NCBI RefSeq assembly: GCF_008369195.1
Contig: NZ_VOBC01000001.1
Location: 434,001-498,000, forward strand
Direction of reading: 5' to 3'
Length of the DNA: 64,000 nucleotides
Source of the DNA: Sporosarcina sp. ANT_H38
GTDB taxonomy: Bacteria; Bacillota; Bacilli; Bacillales_A; Planococcaceae
Numbering within the stretch: the first letter of the stretch is position 1; the number at the start of each line of letters is the position of its first letter. Of the stretch, positions 28,576 through 38,822 are shown piece after piece. The position numbers and the translations under genes were made by a program. Under the pieces are notes generated by a model. It did no database searches. It saw only the letters and a program-made list of their open reading frames with translations, and was not told where the DNA came from.

Positions 28576-28604
28576 TTCACAAAGATGACAAAATTGATTA
28601 TAAT
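28576..28604 (+). promoter_or_regulatory. citZ promoter
   Basis: TTCACA (28576-28581), exactly 17 bp, then TATAAT (28599-28604). This is near consensus for the main vegetative sigma factor and about 105 bp before citZ. Confidence 0.75.
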
Positions 28605-28609
28605 GGTCG

Positions 28610-28624
28610 TTGTAAGCGTTTTAG
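28610..28624 (+). promoter_or_regulatory. cre-like site (CcpA) at the citZ start
   Basis: TTGTAAGCGTTTTAG matches 13 of 15 positions of WTGNAANCGNWWNCA, failing only at the last two. It overlaps the predicted transcription start, where CcpA would block initiation; CcpA control of citZ is known in B. subtilis. An 8-bp inverted repeat (28649-28656 with 28678-28685) lies further down the leader. Confidence 0.55.
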
Positions 28625-28709
28625 ATAGCTATTTATTATCAGCAGACTAGCTGTTCCTCTGCCTTTTTTTGTGGACTGAACAGCTGTACTGAAAAAGGGA
28701 GCGATTTAT

Positions 28710-29825
28710 ATGACATCAACCAAAGGGTTGGAGGGAGTCGTAGCGACACAGTCAGCAATCAGTTCTATTATTGATGACACACTTACATATGTCGGCTATG
28801 ATATTGATAATCTTGCAGATAACGCCAGCTTTGAAGAAGTTATTTATCTTCTTTGGCACCAGCGTCTGCCAAAAGAGGACGAACTTGCAGAACTGAAAAA
28901 ACAGCTTGCAGATAACATGTCAGTTCCTCAAGAAGTACTTAATCATTTCAAAACGTATCCGATTGGGGAAGTACACCCAATGGCGGCATTGCGTACTGCA
29001 GTATCACTACTTGCACTATACGATGAAAAAGCAGAAGATATGTCTGATGAAGCAAATTATGAAAAAGCAATTAAGCTTCAAGCGAAAATTGCTACACTAG
29101 TTACTTCATTCTCACGTATCCGTAAAGGCCTTGAGCCTGTTGCTCCAAAAGTCGAATATGGCTACGCAGAAAACTTCCTATATATGCTTTCAGGTAAACA
29201 ACCTGAAGCAATTGCAATTGAAGCATTCGACAAAGCCCTTGTCCTTCACGCAGACCATGAGCTCAATGCATCTACATTCACAGCACGCGTTTGTGTTGCG
29301 ACGCTTTCTGATATGTACTCAGGTGTTACAGCAGCGATGGGTGCACTTAAAGGGCCACTTCACGGTGGGGCAAACGAACAAGTAATGAAAATGCTGATGG
29401 AAATCGGTTCAGAAGATAAAGTAGAATCATATATCCGTGCGAAATTGGATAACAAAGAAAAAATCATGGGCTTCGGCCACCGTGTCTATCGTAAAGGTGA
29501 CCCGCGTGCAAAACATCTTCGTGAAATGTCTAAGCGTTTAACAGAACTTCGCGGTGAAGAGAAATGGTACAATATGTCCAATAAAATCGAAGAAATTGTT
29601 ACTGGTGAAAAGAATTTGCCACCAAACGTCGATTTCTATTCGGCTTCTGTCTATCATTCACTTGACATTGATCATGATTTATTTACACCAATTTTCGCAG
29701 TATCTCGTATTTCGGGATGGATTGCACATATTCGTGAGCAGTATGCAAACAATAGGTTGATCCGCCCTCGTGCAGATTATACTGGTCCGGGCATGCAGAA
29801 ATACGTTCCGATTAAAGAACGATAA
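28710..29825 (+). CDS. citZ: citrate synthase
   Basis: CitZ (371 residues) condenses acetyl-CoA and oxaloacetate, the entry to the TCA cycle. Active-site blocks are visible: [11 protein letters not shown] and [11 protein letters not shown] (catalytic and substrate His), [13 protein letters not shown], and [13 protein letters not shown] (catalytic Asp). The ATG at 28710 follows aaagggagcg. icd starts 70 bp downstream with no terminator between, so citZ-icd (and perhaps mdh) form one unit as in B. subtilis. Confidence 0.97.
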   Translation: MTSTKGLEGVVATQSAISSIIDDTLTYVGYDIDNLADNASFEEVIYLLWHQRLPKEDELAELKKQLADNMSVPQEVLNHFKTYPIGEVHPMAALRTAVSLLALYDEKAEDMSDEANYEKAIKLQAKIATLVTSFSRIRKGLEPVAPKVEYGYAENFLYMLSGKQPEAIAIEAFDKALVLHADHELNASTFTARVCVATLSDMYSGVTAAMGALKGPLHGGANEQVMKMLMEIGSEDKVESYIRAKLDNKEKIMGFGHRVYRKGDPRAKHLREMSKRLTELRGEEKWYNMSNKIEEIVTGEKNLPPNVDFYSASVYHSLDIDHDLFTPIFAVSRISGWIAHIREQYANNRLIRPRADYTGPGMQKYVPIKER

Positions 29826-29895
29826 GTACTTTAAATCTTTGGGCAGCATAGATATAAGTCGACACTCTAATTTTGAATTTGGGAGGAAATTATAT

Positions 29896-31164
29896 ATGAC
29901 TAACGGTGGAAAAATTACAGTAACTAATGGTGTTTTAAATGTTCCTGATCACGCAACAATTCCTTTTATTATCGGTGACGGTACTGGCCCAGATATTTGG
30001 CATTCAGCATCACGCGTAATGGAAGCAGCTGTTGATAAAGCTTATGATGGCAAGAAAAAACTCGTTTGGAAAGAAGTTCTTGCGGGAGAAAAAGCATTCA
30101 ACGAAACGGGCGAATGGCTTCCACAAGAAACACTTGACATAATCGATGAGTACTTGATTGCTATTAAAGGACCACTTACTACACCAATCGGCGGCGGTTT
30201 CCGGTCATTGAACGTTGCACTTCGCCAAGAATTGGATCTTTACACTTGTCTACGTCCAGTGCGTTACTTTGAAGGTGTTCCTTCACCTGTTAAACGCCCT
30301 GAAGATTGCGATATGGTTATTTTCCGCGAAAATACGGAAGATATCTATGCAGGTATTGAATACAAAGAAGGTACACCTGAAGCGAAAAAAATGATTGATT
30401 TCCTACAAAATGAAATGGGTGTTAAAAATATCCGCTTCCCAGAAACATCTGGAATTGGTATCAAACCTATTTCTGAAGAAGGTACAAAACGTTTAGTGCG
30501 TGCTGCTCTTACTTATATTATTAAAGAAGGCCGCAAGTCATTGACGCTTGTTCATAAAGGGAACATTATGAAGTTTACAGAAGGCGCATTTAAAAACTGG
30601 GGCTATGAAGTTGCTGAACAAGAATTCGGCGATAAAGTCTTCACATGGAACCAGTACGATAAAATCAAAGATGCTGATGGAACTGATGCAGCTAACAAAG
30701 CGCAAGCTGAAGCTGAAGCAGCTGGCAAAATCATCGTTAAAGATGCGATTGCTGACATCTTCTTGCAACAAATTTTGACACGTCCAAAAGAGTTCGATGT
30801 TGTTGCAACAATGAACTTGAACGGCGATTATATTTCTGATGCTCTTGCTGCACAAGTTGGCGGAATTGGTATCGCTCCTGGAGCAAACATCAACTATATT
30901 ACAGGACATGCAATCTTTGAAGCAACTCACGGTACTGCACCGAAATATGCAGGACTTGATAAAGTTAACCCTTCTTCACTCCTACTTTCAGGCGTCTTGA
31001 TGCTTGAGCACCTTGGATGGAATGAAGCGGCGGATATGATCACTGCTTCAATCGAAAAAACAATTGTATCTAAAGTTGTTACTTATGACTTTGCTCGTCT
31101 TATGGACGGTGCAACAGAAGTTAAAGCATCTGAATTCGCTAATGAATTGATAAAAAATCTCTAA
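29896..31164 (+). CDS. icd: NADP-dependent isocitrate dehydrogenase
   Basis: Icd (422 residues) converts isocitrate to 2-oxoglutarate with NADP. Blocks include [13 protein letters not shown], the substrate site [18 protein letters not shown] (with the Ser that is phosphorylated in E. coli), [13 protein letters not shown], and the NADP region [13 protein letters not shown]. The ATG at 29896 follows gggaggaaa (29881-29889); longer in-frame extensions overlap citZ and have no ribosome site. A strong terminator follows, so mdh may have partly separate expression. Confidence 0.96.
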   Translation: MTNGGKITVTNGVLNVPDHATIPFIIGDGTGPDIWHSASRVMEAAVDKAYDGKKKLVWKEVLAGEKAFNETGEWLPQETLDIIDEYLIAIKGPLTTPIGGGFRSLNVALRQELDLYTCLRPVRYFEGVPSPVKRPEDCDMVIFRENTEDIYAGIEYKEGTPEAKKMIDFLQNEMGVKNIRFPETSGIGIKPISEEGTKRLVRAALTYIIKEGRKSLTLVHKGNIMKFTEGAFKNWGYEVAEQEFGDKVFTWNQYDKIKDADGTDAANKAQAEAEAAGKIIVKDAIADIFLQQILTRPKEFDVVATMNLNGDYISDALAAQVGGIGIAPGANINYITGHAIFEATHGTAPKYAGLDKVNPSSLLLSGVLMLEHLGWNEAADMITASIEKTIVSKVVTYDFARLMDGATEVKASEFANELIKNL

Positions 31165-31173
31165 TTATTAATA

Positions 31174-31216
31174 CTCCAACGGCGGAAAGCACTAGTTTTC
31201 CGCCGTTGGAGATTTT
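31174..31216 (+). terminator. terminator after icd
   Basis: A perfect 15-bp stem (31174-31188 with 31197-31211) is followed by ttttt. Confidence 0.88.
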
Positions 31217-31272
31217 TAATAGATTCAATGGGGGATACCCCCCATACTTATGAATAAAGGGAGAGTCGACTC

Positions 31273-32211
31273 ATGACAATGCAACGTAAAAAAGTCTCAG
31301 TTATCGGTTCTGGTTTCACAGGTGCAACTACAGCATTTCTTTTAGCTCAAAAGGAGCTTTGCGATGTAGTTATCGTCGATATTCCACAAATGGAAAATCC
31401 AACAAAAGGGAAAGCTCTTGATATGATGGAAGCTGGACCCGTTCAAGGTTTTGACGTGAGTATTATAGGAACTTCAAATTACGCCGATACAAAAGACTCT
31501 GACATTGTCATTATTACAGCTGGTATTGCTCGCAAACCAGGTATGAGCCGTGATGACCTTGTTCAGACGAACCAAAAAGTCATGAAAATCGTAACTGGTG
31601 AAATCGTAAAACATTCTCCGAATACAACAATCATCGTATTGACGAACCCTGTCGATGCAATGACTTACACAGTATACAAAGAATCAGGATTGCCGAAAGA
31701 ACGCGTAATCGGACAATCTGGTGTACTTGACACTGCACGTTTTCGTACGTTTGTAGCGCAAGAATTGAACTTGTCTGTTAAAGACGTCACTGGTTTCGTA
31801 CTTGGCGGTCATGGCGACGATATGGTTCCACTTGTACGCTACTCATATGCAGGCGGTATCCCACTTGAAACTTTGATCTCTGCTGAGCGTCTTGAAGAAA
31901 TCGTAGATCGCACACGTAAAGGTGGAGCAGAAATCGTTAACCTTCTTGGAAATGGTTCTGCTTACTATGCACCAGCTGCATCACTTGTTGAAATGGCTGA
32001 AGCGATCCTTAAAGATCAGAAACGTGTTTTACCTTCGATTGCATACCTTGAAGGCGAGTATGGTCTTGATGGTATTTACATCGGTGTACCAACTGTGCTC
32101 GGCGCAGGCGGTATCGAAAGAATAATCGAACTTGAATTGACTGAAGACGAAAAAGCGGCATTAGCTAATTCTGCTGAATCAGTGAAAGCTGTTATGAAAG
32201 TTCTTGTCTAA
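31273..32211 (+). CDS. mdh: malate dehydrogenase
   Basis: Mdh (312 residues) is the LDH-like NAD-dependent enzyme that oxidises malate to oxaloacetate. The Rossmann motif [13 protein letters not shown] is at the N-terminus. [16 protein letters not shown] carries the active-site loop Arg residues, followed by [11 protein letters not shown]. The catalytic His lies in [14 protein letters not shown]. The ATG at 31273 follows agggaga; a second ATG lies two codons on. It completes the citZ-icd-mdh cluster. Confidence 0.96.
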   Translation: MTMQRKKVSVIGSGFTGATTAFLLAQKELCDVVIVDIPQMENPTKGKALDMMEAGPVQGFDVSIIGTSNYADTKDSDIVIITAGIARKPGMSRDDLVQTNQKVMKIVTGEIVKHSPNTTIIVLTNPVDAMTYTVYKESGLPKERVIGQSGVLDTARFRTFVAQELNLSVKDVTGFVLGGHGDDMVPLVRYSYAGGIPLETLISAERLEEIVDRTRKGGAEIVNLLGNGSAYYAPAASLVEMAEAILKDQKRVLPSIAYLEGEYGLDGIYIGVPTVLGAGGIERIIELELTEDEKAALANSAESVKAVMKVLV

Positions 32212-32473
32212 CTTGAAACAGCAGAAGTAGCTACTGATTAGGGGAACTCAGACTAAAATCGCCGCGTACTTCGGCTACCCCTTTCCGACTTATCGCGGGA
32301 GGTATTCACAAAGCGTCGAAGCGGTATTGGCAGAGATTCTAATTCATTCACTTGTTTCGTGATTTTTTCAGTGGATTCCCGTATTCATTTGTTCAACATA
32401 TAGAGTTAATTGCGCAAGCGCCAATCAAAGTTTGGACGCAATTACACTGAGGCGTAATTGATAATCCTTTAAT
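32212..32473. other. intergenic stretch between mdh and its terminator
   Basis: No credible gene is seen. The stretch includes a small hairpin made by caattac/gtaattg around 32442-32460. A segment near 32255-32320 is rich in cgcg and cggc words and looks like a decayed structured repeat; I could not match it elsewhere in the window. Confidence 0.3.
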
Positions 32474-32510
32474 AAAAATCGAGTAGCGCATATGCTACTC
32501 GATTTTTTTT
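32474..32510 (+). terminator. strong terminator downstream of mdh
   Basis: A perfect 14-bp stem (32474-32487 with 32494-32507) has a 6-nt loop and a run of eight T residues at 32503-32510. Confidence 0.85.
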
Positions 32511-32558
32511 CAAATTATTGATAAACTTGTATTATCACATTTAAAAGGGGGGAGAAAG

Positions 32559-33035
32559 TTGATACTAGGGAAGAAAAGGCGTCTAGGTAGAAAGATAGAA
32601 GAAATTACTGTTGGAGAAAAATTGAAATTGACAGAGAAAATTGAAGATAAAGATCTACTACTCTATCTTGGACTAACAAATGACAGTAACCCACTCTATA
32701 TCCAGCATGATTACGCTTCACAAACGGCTTATGGAATGCCCATAGTGCCAACTATTATGCTGACAGGGATTGTGACATCCGCCGTGTCTAAGTATTTACC
32801 AGGACCTGGTTCACATATTCTGAAACAACAATTGTCATTCCCGAAAGCTGTGTATCACTATACAACTATCAATTTTTTGCTCGAAATTATTCATGTTGAT
32901 AAAGATAAAAATTTAATAGACATTTCAATCGAAGCACGTGACGAAAAGGAAGACATCGTCATTTCTGGAATAGTGACAGTCACTCCGCCAAAAGTGGAAG
33001 AGCGTCTTACATCACAAGCAATGGATAACTTTTGA
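32559..33035 (+). CDS. MaoC-like hotdog-fold dehydratase
   Basis: This 158-residue protein has the MaoC/R-hydratase fold. The hydratase motif appears as TNDSNPLYIQHDYA near residue 60, with Asp and His in the catalytic positions. Related enzymes hydrate enoyl-CoA or enoyl-thioesters, but the substrate here is unknown. The TTG at 32559 follows ggggggag. phoP begins 18 bp after its stop, so it is probably the first gene of the phoPR transcript. It is absent from this spot in B. subtilis as I recall. Confidence 0.85.
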   Translation: MILGKKRRLGRKIEEITVGEKLKLTEKIEDKDLLLYLGLTNDSNPLYIQHDYASQTAYGMPIVPTIMLTGIVTSAVSKYLPGPGSHILKQQLSFPKAVYHYTTINFLLEIIHVDKDKNLIDISIEARDEKEDIVISGIVTVTPPKVEERLTSQAMDNF

Positions 33036-33052
33036 CAGGGGATTGATGCAAG

Positions 33053-33763
33053 TTGAGTTCAAGTATAAAGAAAATATTGATTGTCGATGACGAACAGCCG
33101 ATTCGGACACTACTAGAATACAACTTGAAGCTAGCGCAATACGAAACAATCACTGCTGCTGACGGAGAAGAAGCTGTATTGAAAACAGAAATGGAAAAAC
33201 CTGATTTGATATTACTTGATTTGATGCTTCCAAAAATGGATGGAATTGATGTCTGTAAAACGTTAAGACAGCGCGGACTCGACATTCCAATTATCATGCT
33301 TACGGCAAAAGGGGACGAGCTCGACAAGGTACTAGGTCTTGAGATTGGTGCGGATGATTATATGACAAAACCGTTTAGTCCGCGAGAAGTTGTTGCACGC
33401 GTTAAGGCTGTATTGAGACGGAGTGGAGAATGGACAGGCCGAATCGAAGAAACAGGAATTTTAACCACAGGATCTTTAACGGTTCACGCTGAACAATACG
33501 AAGCTTACCTTGACAAAGTAGTACTTGAATTCACCCCGAAAGAATTTGAACTGCTTGTTTATTTTATGCAGAACAAGAATCGAGTTCTATCAAGGGACCA
33601 ACTTTTGAGTGCGGTCTGGAACTATGACTTTGCTGGCGATACTCGTATTGTCGATGTTCATGTCAGCCATTTACGTGAAAAGATTGAAGAGAACACGAAG
33701 AAACCTGTTTTCATCAAGACGGTAAGAGGAATTGGCTATAAATTTGAGGAACCGAAAACGTGA
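33053..33763 (+). CDS. phoP: response regulator PhoP
   Basis: This 236-residue OmpR/PhoB-type regulator of phosphate starvation has a receiver domain (about 5-118) with the acidic pocket VDDE, the phospho-acceptor Asp56 in LILLDLMLPKMDG, and Lys108 in MTKPF. The winged helix follows (about 135-232: LEFTPKEFELLVYF, DTRIVDVHVSHLREKI, KTVRGIGYKF). It starts at the TTG at 33053. Its stop overlaps the phoR start (TGATG), so the pair is coupled. Position between mdh and polA matches B. subtilis phoP. Confidence 0.93.
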   Translation: MSSSIKKILIVDDEQPIRTLLEYNLKLAQYETITAADGEEAVLKTEMEKPDLILLDLMLPKMDGIDVCKTLRQRGLDIPIIMLTAKGDELDKVLGLEIGADDYMTKPFSPREVVARVKAVLRRSGEWTGRIEETGILTTGSLTVHAEQYEAYLDKVVLEFTPKEFELLVYFMQNKNRVLSRDQLLSAVWNYDFAGDTRIVDVHVSHLREKIEENTKKPVFIKTVRGIGYKFEEPKT

Positions 33764-35178
33764 TGAAAGATCTATATTATCGATTAACAATCGCTTGTGC
33801 AATTCTTCTTTCGGTTCTTTTAACTGGCCTCGGCATTGTCTTGGGTCAGTTTTTCCCTTTATTCGCACGGGATGTTGCACTGGATCTGCAACGGCAATAC
33901 TGGGTTTATTTAATTATCACGTTGGTAATTGCATTTATACTATCTCTCTTTATAGCAATGCGGATGATGATGCAGTACGCTCGCCCGGTCGATGAAGTGA
34001 CAAAAGTGGCCGTTCAAATTGCAAAAGGTGATTATTTAATAAGGACCAAGACGGATGAACCTGAATATAACAATGATCTTGCAATCTCTATTAACAAAAT
34101 AGCGAGCAATCTCCAAGAAATGTCGACACTCAGGATGATGGAAAAAGAGCGATTGAAAACTCTTATCGAAAGTATGGGTAGCGGTCTGCTTATGTTCGGT
34201 CGTGAAGGATCAGTAAATCTGGTAAACGGTGTATTTGAAAAGACTTTTGGATTTTCAAAAGAGGAGCTCGTTGGCAAGACTTTCAAAACAATCGGTTTAC
34301 CTATTGAAATTGAAAATTTGATTGAAGCTGTTTTCATGACAGAACAAGTGCATGAAAAGCAGGTAAGGGTTGATTCAGGAGGTCGCCTTTCCTACATGAG
34401 CGTTTATGGAGCGCCTGTCATCGGCCATCATGGTAACTGGCTCGGCATTGTTGTTGTCATGCATGATATTACGAAACTTGTCAGACTTGAAGAAGTAAGA
34501 AAAGATTTTGTTGCAAATGTATCCCACGAACTTCGTACCCCTATTACTTCAATTAAAGGATTTACTGAAACATTATTAGATGGTGCGATGAATGAGCCTA
34601 TCATAATGAAAGAATTTCTTGAAATTATACAAAAAGAAAGTAACAGACTACATCTATTGATCGATGACTTGCTCGAATTATCAGCAATGGAAAGAGAAAA
34701 TTTTTCACTTCAATTCGGTCATGTTGAGCTGCTAGACTTGATGAATGATGCATTAAAAATCGTTTCCGGAAATTTGGAACGAAAGAAAATGGATATCAAA
34801 TTGGATATTGCTGAACAAATTAGTATCGAAGGTGATGCAAGGCGATTAATTCAAGTAATGGTGAATCTCTTATCAAATGCAATTAACTATTCTAAAGAAC
34901 AGACAAAGATCACTGTTTCAGTTATAACCAAAGCCGAAAATGCAATTATCGAAGTACAAGATGAAGGAATAGGTATCGAACAAATTGAACTTGCACGGCT
35001 GTTTGAACGTTTCTATCGTGTCGATCGTGCTAGAAGCCGCGATTCAGGAGGGACTGGTCTCGGACTAGCCATTGTTAAGCACCTTGTGGAGGCACACAGC
35101 GGTACAGTCGAAGTGGAGAGTGCAATCGGCGTAGGAACGTTAATTCGCATATGTATACCTTTGCGTCAAGTTAATTGA
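33763..35178 (+). CDS. phoR: sensor histidine kinase PhoR, short form without extracytoplasmic domain
   Basis: This 471-residue kinase is the partner of PhoP. Two membrane segments (about 8-30 and 47-68) are separated by only some 16 residues, so the large extracytoplasmic sensor of B. subtilis PhoR is missing. HAMP follows (about 69-120), then PAS (about 125-235), HisKA with His255 in NVSHELRTP, and the ATPase domain with N box (NLLSNAINY), DEGIGI and GGTGLGLAIVKH. Start is at the ATG overlapping the phoP stop. In B. subtilis the PAS domain is the part reported to sense wall teichoic acid intermediates, so sensing could still occur. Confidence 0.88.
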   Translation: MKDLYYRLTIACAILLSVLLTGLGIVLGQFFPLFARDVALDLQRQYWVYLIITLVIAFILSLFIAMRMMMQYARPVDEVTKVAVQIAKGDYLIRTKTDEPEYNNDLAISINKIASNLQEMSTLRMMEKERLKTLIESMGSGLLMFGREGSVNLVNGVFEKTFGFSKEELVGKTFKTIGLPIEIENLIEAVFMTEQVHEKQVRVDSGGRLSYMSVYGAPVIGHHGNWLGIVVVMHDITKLVRLEEVRKDFVANVSHELRTPITSIKGFTETLLDGAMNEPIIMKEFLEIIQKESNRLHLLIDDLLELSAMERENFSLQFGHVELLDLMNDALKIVSGNLERKKMDIKLDIAEQISIEGDARRLIQVMVNLLSNAINYSKEQTKITVSVITKAENAIIEVQDEGIGIEQIELARLFERFYRVDRARSRDSGGTGLGLAIVKHLVEAHSGTVEVESAIGVGTLIRICIPLRQVN

Positions 35179-35293
35179 GAATCCATGTGTAAAAAATAGC
35201 GGAAGCAGCCTAAATAACTCGTCATTTTCACTTATCCTTACCTCGTGGTAAGATGAATGAAGATGACGTTTTTTGAATAGGAGTGGAATGAAC

Positions 35294-37918
35294 ATGACGA
35301 CAAAGAAAATTGTATTACTTGATGGAAATAGTCTTGCATACCGGGCATTTTTCGCATTGCCTTTATTGACAAATGATAACGGGATCCATACAAACGCGGT
35401 ATATGGCTTTACAATGATGCTACAAAATATCCTAGAGGATGAAAAGCCGACGCATATTCTTGTGGCATGGGATGCTGGAAAAACGACATTTAGGCATAAA
35501 ACTTACGGTGACTATAAAGGTGGACGTCAGAAAACCCCGCCGGAATTATCTGAGCAATTTCCTTATTTGCGAAAGCTTCTTGAAGCATACAATATTGAAC
35601 AGTACGAACTGGACCAGTACGAAGCGGATGATATCATTGGTACGCTTAGTAAAGCAGGTGATGCAGAGGGTTCTGAAATCGTTGTTATTTCAGGAGATAA
35701 AGACTTAACGCAACTTGCTAGCAGCCATACAACGGTGTTCATCACTCGTAAAGGGATGACGGATATTGAGAAATATACGCCTGAACATGTCATGGAGAAA
35801 TACGGCATTAAGCCACATCAAATCATTGATATGAAAGGGCTCATGGGCGATGCATCCGATAATATTCCGGGAGTTCCTGGTGTCGGGGAGAAAACAGCGC
35901 TTAAATTGCTAATCGAATACGGTTCGATTGAAAATGTGTACAAATCTCTAGATAAAATTACTGCTAAAAAATTGAATCAGAATTTAACGGAAAATGAAGC
36001 ACAAGCCTTCATGAGCAAAGACCTTGCGACTATTGAAGTGGATGCACCAATCACGGTTTCTATAAATGATTTTGTGTATGACGGACCCGATATGGATAAA
36101 GTGTCGAATATTTACCGGGAATTGAAATTCAAGACACTTCTCGAGAAAATCACACCACAAGCAGCTGAAGAGCCGAAAGAAGCTATTGAAGTCACGATTG
36201 TTTCTGAACTCTTGGACAAGGATTTATCAAACGAAATGGCAATTCATGTTGAAATGATGGATGAAAACTATCTGACAGCAGAGATTTTGGGCATCAGTTT
36301 GGCGGATGAAAAAAATATCCTCTTTGTCCCACTTGAAGTCGCAAAAGAATCGACATCGTTTAAAAATTGGCTACAAAATACGGACAAGCTGAAATACTCG
36401 TCTGATTCGAAAGCGGCTAGTGCATCACTTGCGCGTCAAGGCTTAGACGCAGAAGGTTTCCAGTTTGACCTATTGCTTGCGACCTATATCGTAAATCCTT
36501 CGACGACCTATACCGATGTAGCTTCCATTACACGAGAGTTCGGTTACACAGAAGTCGAGCAGGATGAAGTGATTTATGGAAAAGGTGCTAAGAAAGCCAT
36601 ACCTACTGAAGAAATAATTGCAGACCATGCCGAGCGGAAAGCGCAGGCAATTTGGAAACTGCATGCTGAGATTGAAGAGAAATTACAAGATAATGATCAG
36701 TATGATCTGTACCATGAACTTGAGTTACCACTAGCAGCGATTCTTGCGAAAATGGAAACGACTGGTGTTAAGACGGATCGAGAGACGCTTCTGACAATTG
36801 GAACGGAACTGTCTGCTAAACTGTCCACACTTGAGAAAACTATTTATGAAATTGCAGGAGAAAAGTTCAATATTAATTCGCCTAAACAGCTTGGTGTCAT
36901 CCTTTTTGAGAAAATCGGACTTACTCCGATTAAGAAAACGAAGACTGGCTATTCAACTGCAGCAGATGTGCTTGAGAAACTGGAAAGTGAACATGAAATC
37001 ATCAGTCATATTTTGAATTATCGCCAACTTGGTAAATTAAACTCGACTTATATCGAAGGACTATTAAAAGAAATTCACGAGGATGGGAAGATTCATACCC
37101 GCTTCCAACAAGCGCTCACTACAACTGGAAGACTTAGTTCCATCAACCCCAATTTACAAAACATTCCTGTGCGGCTTGAAGAGGGACGGAAAATTCGTGC
37201 AGCGTTCGTGCCGTCTGAACCGGGTTGGTATTTATTTGCAGCGGACTATTCTCAAATTGAACTGCGTGTTCTCGCACATATGTCGCAAGATGAAAAGCTG
37301 ATTGAAGCTTTCCGAGCAGGTGCAGATATTCACACGAAGACAGCGATGGACGTTTTCGGTGTTGATGAAAATTCAGTGACGTCAGATATGCGTCGAGCAG
37401 CAAAAGCGGTCAACTTTGGAATTGTCTATGGCATAAGTGATTACGGACTTTCACAAAACTTGGATATTACGCGGAAAGACGCAGCACAATTCATAGACAC
37501 TTATCTCAGTAGTTTCCCAGGAGTCAAACAGTATATGAGCGATATTGTTGCAGAAGCGAAAAGAAAAGGCTATGTGACGACGCTTATGAACCGCAGACGA
37601 TATTTGCCGGAAATCACAAGTTCGAATTTCAACTTAAGAAGTTTTGCAGAACGGACTGCTATGAATACACCAATTCAAGGAAGTGCGGCCGATATTATTA
37701 AGAAAGCAATGATTGAAATGGCTAGAAGGCTTGAAGTTGAAGGCATGCAGACACGCATGCTCCTGCAAGTGCACGATGAATTGATCTTTGAAGCACCAGA
37801 AAATGAAATTGAAAAACTAAAAATACTCGTACCTGAAGTGATGGAATCAGCGCTTGCACTTGACGTGCCATTGAAAGTTGATTGGGCGTTCGGATTATCT
37901 TGGTACGATACGAAGTGA
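35294..37918 (+). CDS. polA: DNA polymerase I
   Basis: PolA (874 residues) does Okazaki fragment processing and gap filling. The 5'-nuclease domain covers about 1-290 (LLDGNSLAYRAFFAL, YEADDIIGTL, GDKDLTQL, GVPGVGEKTA). A 3'-exonuclease-like domain (about 310-470) lacks the expected catalytic acids, as in other Bacillus-type PolA. The polymerase has motif A (FAADYSQIELRVLAHMS), motif B (RRAAKAVNFGIVYGIS) and motif C (QVHDELIFE). I pick the ATG at 35294 for its distance from aggagtgg (35279-35286). mutM and coaE follow closely, forming a repair cluster. Confidence 0.96.
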   Translation: MTTKKIVLLDGNSLAYRAFFALPLLTNDNGIHTNAVYGFTMMLQNILEDEKPTHILVAWDAGKTTFRHKTYGDYKGGRQKTPPELSEQFPYLRKLLEAYNIEQYELDQYEADDIIGTLSKAGDAEGSEIVVISGDKDLTQLASSHTTVFITRKGMTDIEKYTPEHVMEKYGIKPHQIIDMKGLMGDASDNIPGVPGVGEKTALKLLIEYGSIENVYKSLDKITAKKLNQNLTENEAQAFMSKDLATIEVDAPITVSINDFVYDGPDMDKVSNIYRELKFKTLLEKITPQAAEEPKEAIEVTIVSELLDKDLSNEMAIHVEMMDENYLTAEILGISLADEKNILFVPLEVAKESTSFKNWLQNTDKLKYSSDSKAASASLARQGLDAEGFQFDLLLATYIVNPSTTYTDVASITREFGYTEVEQDEVIYGKGAKKAIPTEEIIADHAERKAQAIWKLHAEIEEKLQDNDQYDLYHELELPLAAILAKMETTGVKTDRETLLTIGTELSAKLSTLEKTIYEIAGEKFNINSPKQLGVILFEKIGLTPIKKTKTGYSTAADVLEKLESEHEIISHILNYRQLGKLNSTYIEGLLKEIHEDGKIHTRFQQALTTTGRLSSINPNLQNIPVRLEEGRKIRAAFVPSEPGWYLFAADYSQIELRVLAHMSQDEKLIEAFRAGADIHTKTAMDVFGVDENSVTSDMRRAAKAVNFGIVYGISDYGLSQNLDITRKDAAQFIDTYLSSFPGVKQYMSDIVAEAKRKGYVTTLMNRRRYLPEITSSNFNLRSFAERTAMNTPIQGSAADIIKKAMIEMARRLEVEGMQTRMLLQVHDELIFEAPENEIEKLKILVPEVMESALALDVPLKVDWAFGLSWYDTK

Positions 37919-37927
37919 GGGAAGCAC

Positions 37928-38800
37928 ATGCCTGAACTGCCAGAAGTGGAAGGGGTTGTCCGGGCGCTCGCACCAGTTGCGATAGGAAGGACGATCCAAA
38001 ATGTAACCGTTTCAGATACGGTTATCAGATCAAAACAGCTTGGTAAAGAAGCTGTGATAAAAGGAATTACAACTGAAGACTTTATAGTAGATTTGGCTGG
38101 GATGATGATTAATAACGTCACTCGGCGGAGTAAATACATTTACTTTCAATTAATTAAAGACGGTAACACCTGCCTTCTTGTCAGCCATTTGGGCATGACG
38201 GGGGCATGGTTTACAGTTGAAAATGTCGATGATATTACAGAATTGAAGTTCCGTAACCACGTTCATGTTGTTTTTACGCTTGAAGGCGGCGGATTACTGG
38301 TTTATTCGGATATTCGTCGTTTTGGAGAGTTGCGGCTTCTCGGCTGTGAAGCGGATCATCCGCCTTTATTGAAAATGGCTCCTGAACCGTTCGCTGCTGA
38401 AGCGCGCAATCATTTTCTTGAGTTATCAGCTACGCCGAAATATGCCCGAAAACCTATCAAAGAGGTCATTATGGATGGGCATATTATATCTGGATGTGGA
38501 AATATTTATGCGACGGAAGCAATCTATAAGATGAAAATCCATCCTGGAAAGACTACGGAGCAGATTACCCTAAATAGAAAAAAAGAATTATTTGAAGTGA
38601 TTGTGGCAATTTTACAGGAAAGTATTGATGCAGGCGGCAGTTCGATTTCTGATTACCGGAATATTAATGGGGAAGCAGGAACAATGCAGGATCGTCTTAA
38701 AATGTACGGCAGGAAGGCTTGTCCTGCTTGCGGCTCTGCAACAGAAAGTATGAAAATTGCAGGCAGGACATCCGTTTATTGTCCGTCATGCCAGAAATGA
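37928..38800 (+). CDS. mutM: formamidopyrimidine-DNA glycosylase
   Basis: MutM (290 residues) excises 8-oxoguanine and ring-opened purines. The mature N-terminus PELPEVEGV provides the catalytic Pro2 and Glu3; a conserved Lys occurs in RRSKYIYF. The helix-two-turn-helix has ISGCGNIYATEAIYKMKIHP, and the C-terminal zinc finger is CPACGS plus CPSC. The start at 37928 follows gaggga, nine bases after the polA stop. Confidence 0.96.
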   Translation: MPELPEVEGVVRALAPVAIGRTIQNVTVSDTVIRSKQLGKEAVIKGITTEDFIVDLAGMMINNVTRRSKYIYFQLIKDGNTCLLVSHLGMTGAWFTVENVDDITELKFRNHVHVVFTLEGGGLLVYSDIRRFGELRLLGCEADHPPLLKMAPEPFAAEARNHFLELSATPKYARKPIKEVIMDGHIISGCGNIYATEAIYKMKIHPGKTTEQITLNRKKELFEVIVAILQESIDAGGSSISDYRNINGEAGTMQDRLKMYGRKACPACGSATESMKIAGRTSVYCPSCQK

Positions 38801-38822
38801 TTGCTGAAGGGGTGTGTAGGCT

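Noticed and set aside
29770..29895. An upstream extension of icd overlapping citZ
   Set aside because: The family N-terminus and gggaggaaa point to 29896; the overlap is a chance open frame.
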